Assembly (NCBI RefSeq): GCF_003323745.1
Contig: NZ_QOIL01000014.1
Span: 219,153 to 283,152, forward strand
Direction of reading: 5' to 3'
DNA length: 64,000 nt
Source: Sphaerisporangium album
GTDB lineage: Bacteria; Actinomycetota; Actinomycetes; Streptosporangiales; Streptosporangiaceae
The notes under the pieces were generated by a model, which worked only from the letters and a program-made list of their open reading frames with translations, was not told the origin of the DNA and ran no database searches. Shown one piece after another: positions 15,386 through 23,570 of the stretch (within the stretch, counting starts at the first letter, position 1; the number at the start of each line of letters is the position of its first letter). Both the position numbers and the translations under genes were made by a program.

Positions 15386-16576
15386 ATGCTCGACACCGGC
15401 TGGGCACTGTTATGCGTCCTGAGCGGGCTCGTGGCCTATGGCCTGGGCCGCCGCGGCGCCACCGCCCGCGGAGGCGCCCCCCGGGAGGACGCGACCTTCG
15501 CCACCCTGCACCTCGCCGCCATGGCCGCCCCCTACCTGCGCGCCGGGCTGGCCCGTGACTCCGCCCGCAGGGCCGTGCGCCACCTGCGCTCCCTGGTCGG
15601 GTGCTCCGCGCTCGCGGTGACGTCCCTGGACCAGGTGCTGGCCTGGGACGGCGCCCGCGAGCCTCCCAGTGAGGCGCACACCCGCGACCTGCTCGGCCAC
15701 GTCCACGGCGTCCTGGCGGCCGGCCGGCCCTACCTGGTGGCGGGCGACGAGCTGTTCTGCGAGGCCGAGGACTGCGCGGTCCGCAGCGCCGTCGTCGTCC
15801 CGCTGACCGTGGACGGACGGGTCATCGGCGCGCTCGCCGTCTACGACCCCGATGTGGACGCCGCGCTCGTCCGCGCCGCGACCGAGGTCGGGCAGTGGGC
15901 GTCGGGCCAGCTCGAACTGGCCGAGCTGGACGCCACCCGCCGGCGGGCCCTGTCCGCCGAGACGCGTGCCCTGCGGGCGCAGATCTCCCCCCATTTCGTG
16001 TGCAACTCCCTGGCCACGATCGCCTCCTTCACCCGCACCGAGCCCGACCACGCCCGCGAGCTCCTGCTCGACTTCGCCGACTTCGCCCGGCACGCCCTGC
16101 GCCGCGCGGGCGACTTCACCACGCTGTCGGACGAGCTGACCTGCGTCGACCGCTACCTGCTGCTGGAGCGGGCACGGTTCGGCGAGAAGCTGCGGTACGC
16201 CGTGGACGTCGTCCCCGAGGTGCTGCCGGTGCCCGTGCCGTTCCTGTGCCTGCAACCGCTGGTCGAGAACGCCATCACCCACGGCATCCGGCGCAGGGGA
16301 GGGACGGGCGAGGTCAACGTCGTCGTGCGCGACGCGGGCGGGGAGGTGCACATCACCGTCGAGGACGACGGCGCGGGCATGGAGCCGGGCCGGGTGCGCG
16401 AGATGCTCGACGGCGAGCCGCCGAGCGGGGACAGCGGCGGCATCGGCCTGGCCAACGTGGACGTACGGCTGCGCCAGATCTACGGCCAGGAATACGGGCT
16501 GACGATCGACACCGCGCCCGGCGAGGGCACGACGGTACGCATGCGCGTGCCGAAATTGCGCCCAAGGTGTGACTAA
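15386..16576 (+). CDS. LytS/YehU-type sensor histidine kinase
   Basis: A 396-residue kinase. One N-terminal membrane segment (about residues 5-21) is followed by a GAF-like sensory region (about 50-180). The His-kinase dimerisation box is QISPHFVCNSLATIASF, with the phospho-accepting His in PHF. The HATPase has N-box ENAITHGI, G1 DDGAGM and GIGLANVDVRLRQIYG. It pairs with the LytTR response regulator encoded 73 bases downstream. A TACGGT -10 (15373-15378) lies 7 bases before the ATG. The signal is unknown; in many bacteria such pairs sense small carbon compounds or the cell envelope. Confidence 0.88.
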   Translation: MLDTGWALLCVLSGLVAYGLGRRGATARGGAPREDATFATLHLAAMAAPYLRAGLARDSARRAVRHLRSLVGCSALAVTSLDQVLAWDGAREPPSEAHTRDLLGHVHGVLAAGRPYLVAGDELFCEAEDCAVRSAVVVPLTVDGRVIGALAVYDPDVDAALVRAATEVGQWASGQLELAELDATRRRALSAETRALRAQISPHFVCNSLATIASFTRTEPDHARELLLDFADFARHALRRAGDFTTLSDELTCVDRYLLLERARFGEKLRYAVDVVPEVLPVPVPFLCLQPLVENAITHGIRRRGGTGEVNVVVRDAGGEVHITVEDDGAGMEPGRVREMLDGEPPSGDSGGIGLANVDVRLRQIYGQEYGLTIDTAPGEGTTVRMRVPKLRPRCD

Positions 16577-16649
16577 TCGCAGTCGATCAAGCACACGAAG
16601 TCAAGATGGGTCTTGCCCGCGGGCACGTCCGGGCGGCAGCGTAAGTGCC

Positions 16650-17489
16650 ATGCTCCGTGTCTTGGCGGTCGACGACGAGGTGCACGCGCTGTCGGAGCTG
16701 GCCTACCTTCTCCGGCAGGACAGTCGTGTCGAGGAGGTGCTGACGGCCTCCGACGGGGTCGCGGCGCTCCAGGACATGGTCGCGATGATCGGCGCGGGTG
16801 AGCGGCTCGACTGCGTCTTCCTCGACATCCGCATGCCCGGCCTCGACGGGCTCGACCTCGCGCGGCTCGTGGGCGCGTTCCCGAGCCCGCCCCGGCTGGT
16901 GTTCGTGACCGCGCACGACGACCGCGCGGTCCAGGCCTTCGAGCTGGAGGCCGTGGACTATCTGCTCAAGCCGCTGCGCCCCGACCGCGTCGCCGAGGCC
17001 GTGCGGCGGGTCGAGTCGGCGGTGTACGGCCCGCAGGCCGTCGAGGCGCCCATGGACGACGTGATCCCCGTCGAGCTCAGCGGGCGCACCAGCTTCGTCC
17101 CGCAGCACGCCGTCGCCTACGCCGAGGCCAGCGGCGACTACGTGCGCCTGCACACCGCCGAGGGCACCCATCTGGTGCGCATGTCCCTGGCCGCCCTGGA
17201 GCGGCGCTGGGCCGCCTCCGGGTTCATCCGGGTGCACCGCAGCACGCTGGTGTCGGCGCGGCACGTCACCGAGATGCGTTTCGATGAGGGACGCATCGTG
17301 CTGCGCGTGGGCGCCACGACGCTGCCGGTGAGCCGGCGGCACACGCGGCGCGTCCGCGAGCAGCTCGTCCGGCAGTTCCGCACCCCGCCGCCCGGCTCCC
17401 AGGACCCGCGCCCGGCGCCGCTACCGCCCGACGGCGTTCCCCGGCAGATTCCGCCGCTCGGGCCAGAAACCGGGGCGCGCCGGCCGTGA
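16650..17489 (+). CDS. LytTR-family response regulator
   Basis: A 279-residue regulator. The receiver domain (1-125) has the acidic pair DDE, the phosphorylation Asp in CVFLDIRMPG, the Thr in FVTAHDD and the Lys in DYLLKPLRP. The LytTR DNA-binding domain (about 145-245) has FVPQHAVAYAEASGDYVRLHT and FIRVHRSTLVSARHV. A Pro-rich tail of about 30 residues ends the protein. The ATG at 16650 starts directly at the receiver domain; no clear Shine-Dalgarno is visible. It is the partner of the preceding histidine kinase. Target promoters are not evident in this window. Confidence 0.88.
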   Translation: MLRVLAVDDEVHALSELAYLLRQDSRVEEVLTASDGVAALQDMVAMIGAGERLDCVFLDIRMPGLDGLDLARLVGAFPSPPRLVFVTAHDDRAVQAFELEAVDYLLKPLRPDRVAEAVRRVESAVYGPQAVEAPMDDVIPVELSGRTSFVPQHAVAYAEASGDYVRLHTAEGTHLVRMSLAALERRWAASGFIRVHRSTLVSARHVTEMRFDEGRIVLRVGATTLPVSRRHTRRVREQLVRQFRTPPPGSQDPRPAPLPPDGVPRQIPPLGPETGARRP

Positions 17490-17777
17490 GCGCGCGCGGC
17501 GCGAGCCCCCGGAGCGCCGCTCGGCGACACCGGGACACCGCTCGTCGCGGCCGGGCGGTCCGCACATCGCGGGCCAGTGACCGCTCGGCGAGACGGCCGC
17601 CAAGTCGGCCACGCAGCGCAGATGACCCAGCGTAATGTCACTTGCAGCGAAAGGCCACACTGCGTAACCGTGGGGGAGGTCCGCCCCAAAGGCCGGACTC
17701 ACCCCGGATACGCGATCCCCACGGCGCCCGCCTGGATTCCGCACCCGCGCGTGAAACAGGCGGCCGCCCTAGGTCGC
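17490..17777. other. Gene-free intergenic sequence
   Basis: Between the response regulator and two strong hairpins. Translation in all frames gives only shadow-type Arg/Ala/Pro-rich sequence. No promoter or RNA gene is recognised. Confidence 0.5.
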
Positions 17778-17804
17778 CGGGCCCTCACCGGGGGGTAGGG
17801 CCCG
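17778..17804. terminator. Hairpin in the convergent gap before nfo
   Basis: CGGGCCCT (17778-17785) pairs with AGGGCCCG (17797-17804) over an 11-base loop. It lies between the convergent response-regulator and nfo genes and may terminate either transcript. Confidence 0.45.
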
Positions 17805-17818
17805 TCGGCCTCGGCGGG

Positions 17819-17903
17819 GCGGGGTGTTCGCCATCCGGCGTCCAGGACGACGCGGTGATCCGGCCCAAGGGGGGCGGCCGGATCACGCCGGCGAACACCC
17901 CGC
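17819..17903. terminator. Nested double palindrome, probable bidirectional terminator
   Basis: An outer 14-base inverted repeat, GCGGGGTGTTCGCC (17819-17832) with GGCGAACACCCCGC (17890-17903), encloses an inner 11-base repeat, GTGATCCGGCC (17855-17865) with GGCCGGATCAC (17876-17886). Both are perfect. The element sits about 100 bases downstream of nfo and could form a long stacked hairpin in RNA or a cruciform in DNA. Confidence 0.6.
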
Positions 17904-18004
17904 CACACCCTGCGGCACCCCGCCGCACTCTCCACCCGGGCCCTGGGGACGCCGGTCCGAAGGCGGGGCGCCGCGTGGCGTCCCCGGCCGTTCGGGCGTA
18001 CGGC

Positions 18005-18877
18005 TCAGGCGAGCTCGTCGCGCAGGCGCTTCAGCAGCAGGATGTCGTTCCTGTGCCCCTCGACCTTGCCGGGGGTCTCGATGCACAGCGGGATCCCGGC
18101 CGCGGCCGGGTGGCCCAGCAGCTCGCCGAACGCCGCCGCGCCGATCAGTCCCGCGCCGATGTTCTCGTGCCGGTCCCGCCCCGAGCCGCAGGGGTCCTTG
18201 GAGTCGTTGGCGTGCAGCAGCTTCAGCCGCCCCGGCGCGATCGCGTGGAGCGCGTCCATCATCGCCTTCACCCCGCCGGGGGCCGCGAGGTCGTGGCCGG
18301 CGGCGAAGGCGTGGCAGGTGTCCAGGCAGACGTTCGCGCGCGGGTGGAACTCCAGCGTCTCCAGATAGGGCCCGAGGTCCTGCACGGTGGCGCACAGCAT
18401 GTTGGCCTGGCCGGCCATCGGCTCCAGCAGCAGGTCCGGGCCGTCGTCGGGGATCTCGTCCAGCACGGGCAGCAGGTGGTCGTGGATCTGCCGCAGCGCG
18501 TCCTCGCGGGACTGCGTGACGGACGAGCCGGTGTGCACGACCACGCCGAGCGCGCCGACCTCCACGCCGCGCCGCAGCGCGTGCCGGATCGACCCGAGCG
18601 ACTTCTCCAGCACCTCGGCGTTCGGTGACCCCACGTTCACGAGGTAGGGCGTGTGGATGAACACCGGCAGCGGCGACTCCCGCAGCGCGGTGTCCTCCGA
18701 GGGTTTGCCGTCGGTGAGCGCCCAGCCGCGCGGGTTGGTCACGAACACCTGGACGACCTCGGCCTCGATGTCGGCCGCGTACTTCAGCCCGCCCGTGGCC
18801 AGGCCGCCCGCGACCAGGACGTGGCCGCCGATCAGAGTGGTGGGGGAGGGACGCGAGGGTGGGAACGGTGCGGTCAT
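18005..18877 (-). CDS. nfo: Deoxyribonuclease IV (AP endonuclease, endonuclease IV)
   Basis: A 290-residue TIM-barrel AP endonuclease that incises DNA 5' of abasic sites in base excision repair using a zinc cluster. Family motifs include FIHTPYLVNVGSPN, VVHTGSS, LLLEPMAGQ, NVCLDTCHAFAAGHD, LLHANDSKDPCGSGRDRHENIG and CIETPGK, supplying the His/Asp/Glu metal ligands. The ATG at 18877 begins MTAPFPP; a GTG three codons upstream is possible. A TAGGCT box (18892-18887) lies close before it, so the leader is very short or absent. It is divergent from the purine-degradation operon. Confidence 0.92.
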   Translation of the reverse strand: MTAPFPPSRPSPTTLIGGHVLVAGGLATGGLKYAADIEAEVVQVFVTNPRGWALTDGKPSEDTALRESPLPVFIHTPYLVNVGSPNAEVLEKSLGSIRHALRRGVEVGALGVVVHTGSSVTQSREDALRQIHDHLLPVLDEIPDDGPDLLLEPMAGQANMLCATVQDLGPYLETLEFHPRANVCLDTCHAFAAGHDLAAPGGVKAMMDALHAIAPGRLKLLHANDSKDPCGSGRDRHENIGAGLIGAAAFGELLGHPAAAGIPLCIETPGKVEGHRNDILLLKRLRDELA

Positions 18878-19036
18878 GATGGCCACAGCCTAGGGGAGAC
18901 GGCGCGGTGACCTGCCCGTCCATGGCCCGCTCGCGGGCGACTTGGAGCATGACACGAAAAGTCGTGGCGAGGCGTTGGCCCGCTTGGGAGCTCCTGCCGC
19001 TGGACCGCGCCCGCCGGCGCGGATGTACTTGCACCC

Positions 19037-19612
19037 ATGCCGAACGTGACACCCGCTCAGGGCCTCGCGGGCTTCAACGCACTGAGCCCGCCCGAGGCCG
19101 AGCGCGAGCTGCTCGCCTGCTGCGCCTCGCGCGCCTTCGCCCGCGGGGTCGCCGCGGGAAGGCCCTACGACGACGAGACGGCGCTCACCGCCGCGGCCGT
19201 CGAGGCGGTCCGCGCGCTGGCCTGGCAGGATGTACAAGAGGCCCTGGACGCCCACCCCCGCATTGGTGAGCGGGCGAGCGGGCCGGCGCGCGAGTCGTCC
19301 TGGTCGCGGCAGGAGCAGTCGGGCACGGCCGGGGCCGACCGGAAGGTGCTCGCGGCGCTGGCCGCGGGCAACGCGCGGTACGAGGAGCGGTTCGGCCACG
19401 TCTATCTCGTCTGCGCCACCGGGCTGACGGCGGAGGAGATGCTCGACCGCCTGGAGGGACGGCTGGGCAACGACGAGACGGCCGAGCGGGCCGTCGTGCG
19501 GGAGGAGCTGGCGGCGATCACTCGGCTGAGGGTGGCCAGGCTGCTCGCCGCGCCGGACGCCGGAGAGGCCGGGCGGGCGGGAGACGCCCGGGACGCGGGG
19601 GAGGGCCGGTGA
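19037..19612 (+). CDS. uraD: 2-oxo-4-hydroxy-4-carboxy-5-ureidoimidazoline (OHCU) decarboxylase
   Basis: A 191-residue enzyme that decarboxylates OHCU to S-allantoin, the last step from urate to allantoin. It has the family signature FNALSPPEAERELLACCAS near the N-terminus, the catalytic His73 in HPRIGERA and the closing NARYEERFGHVYLVCATG block. The ATG at 19037 lies 7 bases after a TGTACT -10 (19024-19029), so the operon probably begins with a leaderless message. It is the first of nine co-directional genes and its stop overlaps the uraH GTG. The C-terminal 25 residues are a low-complexity Ala/Gly/Glu tail. Confidence 0.92.
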   Translation: MPNVTPAQGLAGFNALSPPEAERELLACCASRAFARGVAAGRPYDDETALTAAAVEAVRALAWQDVQEALDAHPRIGERASGPARESSWSRQEQSGTAGADRKVLAALAAGNARYEERFGHVYLVCATGLTAEEMLDRLEGRLGNDETAERAVVREELAAITRLRVARLLAAPDAGEAGRAGDARDAGEGR

Positions 19613-19932
19613 GCCTGTCCACGCACGTGCTCGACGCGAGCGCCGGCCGCCCCGCCGCCGGCGTGACCGTCGCCCTGTACCAGGGGGACCGCCTGATCGC
19701 CGGGGGCGTCACCGACCAGGACGGGCGGCTGCGCGACTGGCTGCCCGCCGGCGAGCCGGGCGAGGGCGTCCACCGGCTGGTGTTCGGCACGGGCGCCTAC
19801 TTCGCCGGGCGGGGCGTGAAGGCGTTCTACCCCGAGGTCGTCGTCACCTTCGTGATCGACGACCCCGGCGAGCACCACCACGTGCCGTTGCTGCTCAGCC
19901 CGTACGCCTACTCGACCTACCGTGGGAGCTAG
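19609..19932 (+). CDS. uraH: 5-hydroxyisourate hydrolase
   Basis: A 107-residue transthyretin-related protein that hydrolyses 5-hydroxyisourate, the product of uricase. It shows the STHVLDASAGRPAAGV start with the catalytic His, the central Arg of the DGRLRDW segment, and the diagnostic C-terminal YRGS. The GTG at 19609 overlaps the uraD stop (GTGA). Uricase starts 3 bases after its stop. Confidence 0.94.
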   Translation: MSLSTHVLDASAGRPAAGVTVALYQGDRLIAGGVTDQDGRLRDWLPAGEPGEGVHRLVFGTGAYFAGRGVKAFYPEVVVTFVIDDPGEHHHVPLLLSPYAYSTYRGS

Positions 19933-19935
19933 CGA

Positions 19936-20829
19936 ATGACCGCCGTGCTCGGACCGAACCGCTACGGCAAGGCGGAGACCCGCGTCGTCCGCGTCACCCG
20001 TGACGGCGAGGTTCATCGCCTGAAGGACTGCAACGTCGGCGTCTCGCTGTCCGGTGACATGCGCGACGTGCACCTGACCGGCGACAACTCCGCCGTGCTG
20101 CCGACCGACTCCCAGAAGAACACCGTCTACGCCTTCGCCAAGAAGCACGGGATCACGCAGATCGAGGAGTTCGCCCGCCTGCTGGCCCGCCACTTCGTCG
20201 ACTCCCAGCCGGCGATCCGCCACGCGCGGGTGTCGATCGAGGAGTACGCCTGGGAGCGGCGCGGCCCGCACTCGTTCGCGCGGTCCTCCGGCGAGGTCCG
20301 CACGTGCGTGGTGCACCACGACCAGGACGGCACCACCACGGTCGTCTCCGGCCTGGAGGGGCTGGTGCTGCTGAACACGACGGGGTCGGAGTTCCACGGC
20401 TTCGCCCGCGACGAGTACACCACCCTGCCCCCGGCCACCGACCGCGTCCTCGCCACCGCCGTGACCGCCCGCTGGCGCCACACCACGCCGCCGGACGGCC
20501 GGACTTCTCCGGATACGCTCGAAATCTACGACTTCGGGGAGTCCTACGAGGAGGTGCGGCGATGTCTGATCGACGCCTTCGCCGGCACCCACAGCCTCTC
20601 GCTCCAGCAGACGCTGTACGCCATGGGCGCCCGGGTGGTGGAGACCCGGCCGGAGGTCTGCGAGGTCCGGCTCGCCCTCCCCAACAAGCACCACTTCCTC
20701 GTCGACCTCTCGCCTTTCGGGATGGACAACGACAACGAGGTCTACTACGCCGCCGACCGCCCGTACGGGCTGATCGAGGGCGCCGTGCTGGACGACGCCG
20801 CGCCGGACGCCGGCCCGGCCTGGGACTAG
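19936..20829 (+). CDS. uox: Urate oxidase (uricase)
   Basis: A 297-residue cofactor-free uricase that oxidises urate to 5-hydroxyisourate. It has the tunnel-fold halves and the catalytic elements: Lys12 in RYGKAETRV, the Thr in NSAVLPTDSQKNTVY, and the His of the C-terminal half in NKHHFLVDLSPFG. Length is normal for the family. The preceding gene ends 3 bases upstream; the ATG follows GTGGGAG. Its product feeds uraH and then uraD, both encoded immediately upstream. Confidence 0.93.
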   Translation: MTAVLGPNRYGKAETRVVRVTRDGEVHRLKDCNVGVSLSGDMRDVHLTGDNSAVLPTDSQKNTVYAFAKKHGITQIEEFARLLARHFVDSQPAIRHARVSIEEYAWERRGPHSFARSSGEVRTCVVHHDQDGTTTVVSGLEGLVLLNTTGSEFHGFARDEYTTLPPATDRVLATAVTARWRHTTPPDGRTSPDTLEIYDFGESYEEVRRCLIDAFAGTHSLSLQQTLYAMGARVVETRPEVCEVRLALPNKHHFLVDLSPFGMDNDNEVYYAADRPYGLIEGAVLDDAAPDAGPAWD

Positions 20830-20842
20830 CGGGAGAGCGCTG

Positions 20843-21718
20843 ATGGACTTCCTGCGACCCACCACCTGGGCGGAGGCCCTCGCCGCCAGGGCGGACCGGC
20901 CGGACGCGGTGCCCCTCCAGGGCGGCACCGACGTCATGGTGGAGATCAACTTCGACGTGCGGCGCCCCGGGGCGCTGCTGGACCTCACCTCGATCCCCGA
21001 GCTCGCCACCTGGGAGCGCGCGGCGGACGGACGGCTGCGCGTCGGCGCCGGCCTGCCGTACGCGCGGGTCGTCGCCGAGCTCGGGGACGCCCTGCCGGGC
21101 CTGGCCCAGGCGTCCCGCACGGTCGGCTCGCCGCAGATCCGCAACCGCGGGACGGTCGGCGGCAACCTCGGCGCCGCCTCCCCGGCCGGGGACGCCCACC
21201 CGCCGCTGCTGGCCGGGGACGCCGTGGTCGAGGCCGAGTCGGCGGCGCGCGGCACCCGGCTGATCCCCGCCGCCGAGTTCTACCTCGGCGTCAAGCGCAA
21301 CGCGCTCGCCCCCGACGAGCTGATCCGCGCGTTCCGGATGGCCCCCGCCACCGGCCCGCAGTACTTCTCCAAGGTCGGCACCCGCAACGCCATGGTCATC
21401 GCCGTGTGCTCCTTCGCCCTCGCCCTGCACCCGGCGGAGCGCCGCGTGGGCACCGGCGTCGGCTCCGCCGCCCCGACCCCGCGCCGGGCCCGCGCCGCCG
21501 AGGAGTTCCTCGCCGCCGAGCTCGACTGGACGGGCGGCGCCGCCCTGGACGCCCGGGTGCGGTCGCGGTTCGGCGAGCTGGCGGCCGAGGCGGCCTCGCC
21601 GATCGACGACGTGCGCGGCACGGCCGCCTACCGCCGTCACGCCGTCGCCGTGATGGCCCGCCGCACGCTCGGCTGGGCGTGGAACGACTACCGGAAGCAG
21701 GTGGAGGCATGCGCGTGA
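20843..21718 (+). CDS. Xanthine dehydrogenase-type FAD-binding subunit
   Basis: A 291-residue CoxM/XdhB-like subunit. FAD contacts appear as PLQGGTDVMVEINF near the N-terminus, and PQIRNRGTVGGNLGAASPAGD is the family flavin loop. The C-terminal domain ends in AYRRHAVAVMARRTLGWAW. It passes electrons from the molybdenum site through iron-sulfur clusters to FAD. The start ATG at 20843 follows GGGAGAG. The gene overlaps the 2Fe-2S subunit by 10 bases. The matching molybdopterin subunit is not encoded in this operon. Confidence 0.88.
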   Translation: MDFLRPTTWAEALAARADRPDAVPLQGGTDVMVEINFDVRRPGALLDLTSIPELATWERAADGRLRVGAGLPYARVVAELGDALPGLAQASRTVGSPQIRNRGTVGGNLGAASPAGDAHPPLLAGDAVVEAESAARGTRLIPAAEFYLGVKRNALAPDELIRAFRMAPATGPQYFSKVGTRNAMVIAVCSFALALHPAERRVGTGVGSAAPTPRRARAAEEFLAAELDWTGGAALDARVRSRFGELAAEAASPIDDVRGTAAYRRHAVAVMARRTLGWAWNDYRKQVEACA

Positions 21719-22182
21719 ACCTCACCGTCAACGGCCGCGCCGAGGCCGTGGACGACGTCTGGGAGGGCGAGAGCCTGCTGTACGTGCTGCGCGAGCGCGT
21801 CGGCCTGCCGGGCTCCAAGAACGCCTGCGAGCAGGGCGAGTGCGGCTCCTGCACGGTGTACCTCGACGGCGTGCCCGTCTGCGCGTGCCTGGTCGCCGCC
21901 GGGCAGGCCGAGGGCCGCGAGGTGCGCACGGTCGAGGGCCTGGCCGAGGGCGACCGGCTCGACCCGCTGCAGGAGGCGTTCCTGGAGTGCGGGGCGGTGC
22001 AGTGCGGCTTCTGCACCCCGGGCCTGCTCGTCCAGGCCCACGACCTGCTGGCCCGCGTCCCCGAGCCCGGCGACGCCGAGATCCGCGAGGCCCTGGCCGG
22101 GAACCTGTGCCGCTGCACCGGGTACGAGAAGATCCTGGACGCCGTCCGCCTGGCCGCCGCGCGGAAGGCGGGCCGCAGGTGA
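21709..22182 (+). CDS. Xanthine dehydrogenase-type 2Fe-2S subunit
   Basis: A 157-residue iron-sulfur subunit. The plant-ferredoxin cluster has Cys in KNACEQGECGSCTVYLDGVPVCAC; the second, helical cluster has Cys in CGAVQCGFCTPG and GNLCRCTGY. This is the complete two-cluster small subunit of the molybdenum hydroxylase family. The ATG at 21709 overlaps the FAD-subunit stop, and its own stop overlaps the GTG of the deaminase (GTGA). No large molybdenum subunit follows, which is unusual. Confidence 0.9.
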   Translation: MRVNLTVNGRAEAVDDVWEGESLLYVLRERVGLPGSKNACEQGECGSCTVYLDGVPVCACLVAAGQAEGREVRTVEGLAEGDRLDPLQEAFLECGAVQCGFCTPGLLVQAHDLLARVPEPGDAEIREALAGNLCRCTGYEKILDAVRLAAARKAGRR

Positions 22183-23570
22183 CCCCTCCGGCGGACGTCC
22201 TGATCGAGAACGTCGCCATCGCCCCCGTCACAGGCCCCGACATCCCCCACGGCCACATCCACGTCCGCGACGGCCGCATCGCCTCGCTCGGCCCCGGCCC
22301 GGCGCCGGACGTCCCCGGCGCGACCCGGATCGACGGCGCCGGCTGCCTGGCCACCCCCGGCCTGGTCAACACCCACCACCACCTGTACCAGTGGGCCTCC
22401 CAGGGCGTGGCCCAGGACGCCACGCTGTTCGAGTGGCTGACCGCGCTCTACCAGGTGTGGGCGGCGATGGACGCCGAGATCGTCGCGGGCGCGGCCACCG
22501 CCGGGCTCGGCTGGCTCGCCCTGTCCGGCTGCACTACGACCACCGACCACCACTACATCTTCCCCAAGGGCCGCGGCGACCTGTTCGCCGCCGAGATCGA
22601 GGCCGCCCGCGACGTCGGCCTGCGCTTCCACCCGTGCCGCGGCTCCATGGACCGGGGCGTCTCCCAGGGCGGCCTGCCACCCGACGAGGTCGTCGAGACC
22701 CTGGACGAGATCCTCGCCGCGACCGCCGAGGCCGTGGACGCCTACCACGACCCCTCGCCCGGCTCGATGCTGCGCGTCGCCGTCGCGCCCTGCTCGCCGT
22801 TCTCGGTGAGCGCCGACCTGATGACGGAAGCGGCCGCGCTCGCCCGCGCCAAGGGCGTGCGCCTGCACACCCACCTCTGCGAGACCGTGGAGGAGGAAGA
22901 GCACTGCCTGGAGCAGATGGGCTGCACGCCCGTCGACTACATGGAGAAGCTCGGCTGGCTCGGCCCCGACGTCTGGGTGGCGCACGCCGTCCACCTGCAC
23001 GACCGCGACATCCGCCGCTTCGCCGCCACCGGCACCGGCTCGGCGCACTGCCCGAGCTCCAACGGCCGCCTCGGGGCCGGAATCGCCCGCGTGTCCGAGA
23101 TGCTGCGCGCCGGGGCCGCCGTCGGGCTCGGCGTGGACGGCAGCGCCTCCAGCGAGCTCACGCCGCTCGCGGGCGAGATGCGCCAGGCCCTGCTGTTCCA
23201 GCGCGCCCGGTACGGCCCCACGGCGCTCACCGCCCGGCAGGCCCTGGAGATCGGCACGCTCGGCGGCGCCCGCTGCCTCGGCCGCGAGGACGAGATCGGC
23301 TCTCTGGAGCCGGGCAAGCTGGCCGACATCGTCCTGTGGCGGGTGGACGGCTTCGCCGCGGCGGTCGACGACCCGGTGTGCGCGCTCGTCTTCGGAGGCT
23401 CCCCCCGGGTCGCCCGGGTCCTGGTCGGCGGTGAGACCATCGTCCAGGACGGCGAGCTGCGCACCGTACCCCACGACGTGGCCGGTCGCGCGGGCGCCGA
23501 AGCCCACCGCCGCCTCACCCGGCTGGCCGCCGAAAGGGGATTCACCGTGAGCAAGCAGGTCCACTCGTGA
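22179..23570 (+). CDS. 8-oxoguanine deaminase (amidohydrolase family)
   Basis: A 463-residue metal-dependent deaminase. The metal ligands are visible in LVNTHHHLYQW, the HTHLCETVEEE strand, AHAVHLHDRDI and the catalytic Asp in LGVDGSASSE. The FHPCRGSMDRGVSQGGLPPD block occurs in 8-oxoguanine deaminases and related triazine hydrolases. Deamination of 8-oxoguanine gives urate, the substrate of the uricase three genes upstream, so context supports this assignment over atrazine-type activity. The GTG at 22179 overlaps the previous stop. Its own stop overlaps the glycerate kinase start. Confidence 0.85.
   Translation: MTPPADVLIENVAIAPVTGPDIPHGHIHVRDGRIASLGPGPAPDVPGATRIDGAGCLATPGLVNTHHHLYQWASQGVAQDATLFEWLTALYQVWAAMDAEIVAGAATAGLGWLALSGCTTTTDHHYIFPKGRGDLFAAEIEAARDVGLRFHPCRGSMDRGVSQGGLPPDEVVETLDEILAATAEAVDAYHDPSPGSMLRVAVAPCSPFSVSADLMTEAAALARAKGVRLHTHLCETVEEEEHCLEQMGCTPVDYMEKLGWLGPDVWVAHAVHLHDRDIRRFAATGTGSAHCPSSNGRLGAGIARVSEMLRAGAAVGLGVDGSASSELTPLAGEMRQALLFQRARYGPTALTARQALEIGTLGGARCLGREDEIGSLEPGKLADIVLWRVDGFAAAVDDPVCALVFGGSPRVARVLVGGETIVQDGELRTVPHDVAGRAGAEAHRRLTRLAAERGFTVSKQVHS

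Noticed and set aside
17642..18628. 328-codon plus-strand frame opposite nfo
   Set aside because: Runs through the paired hairpins and the nfo gene, and has no domain or start signal.
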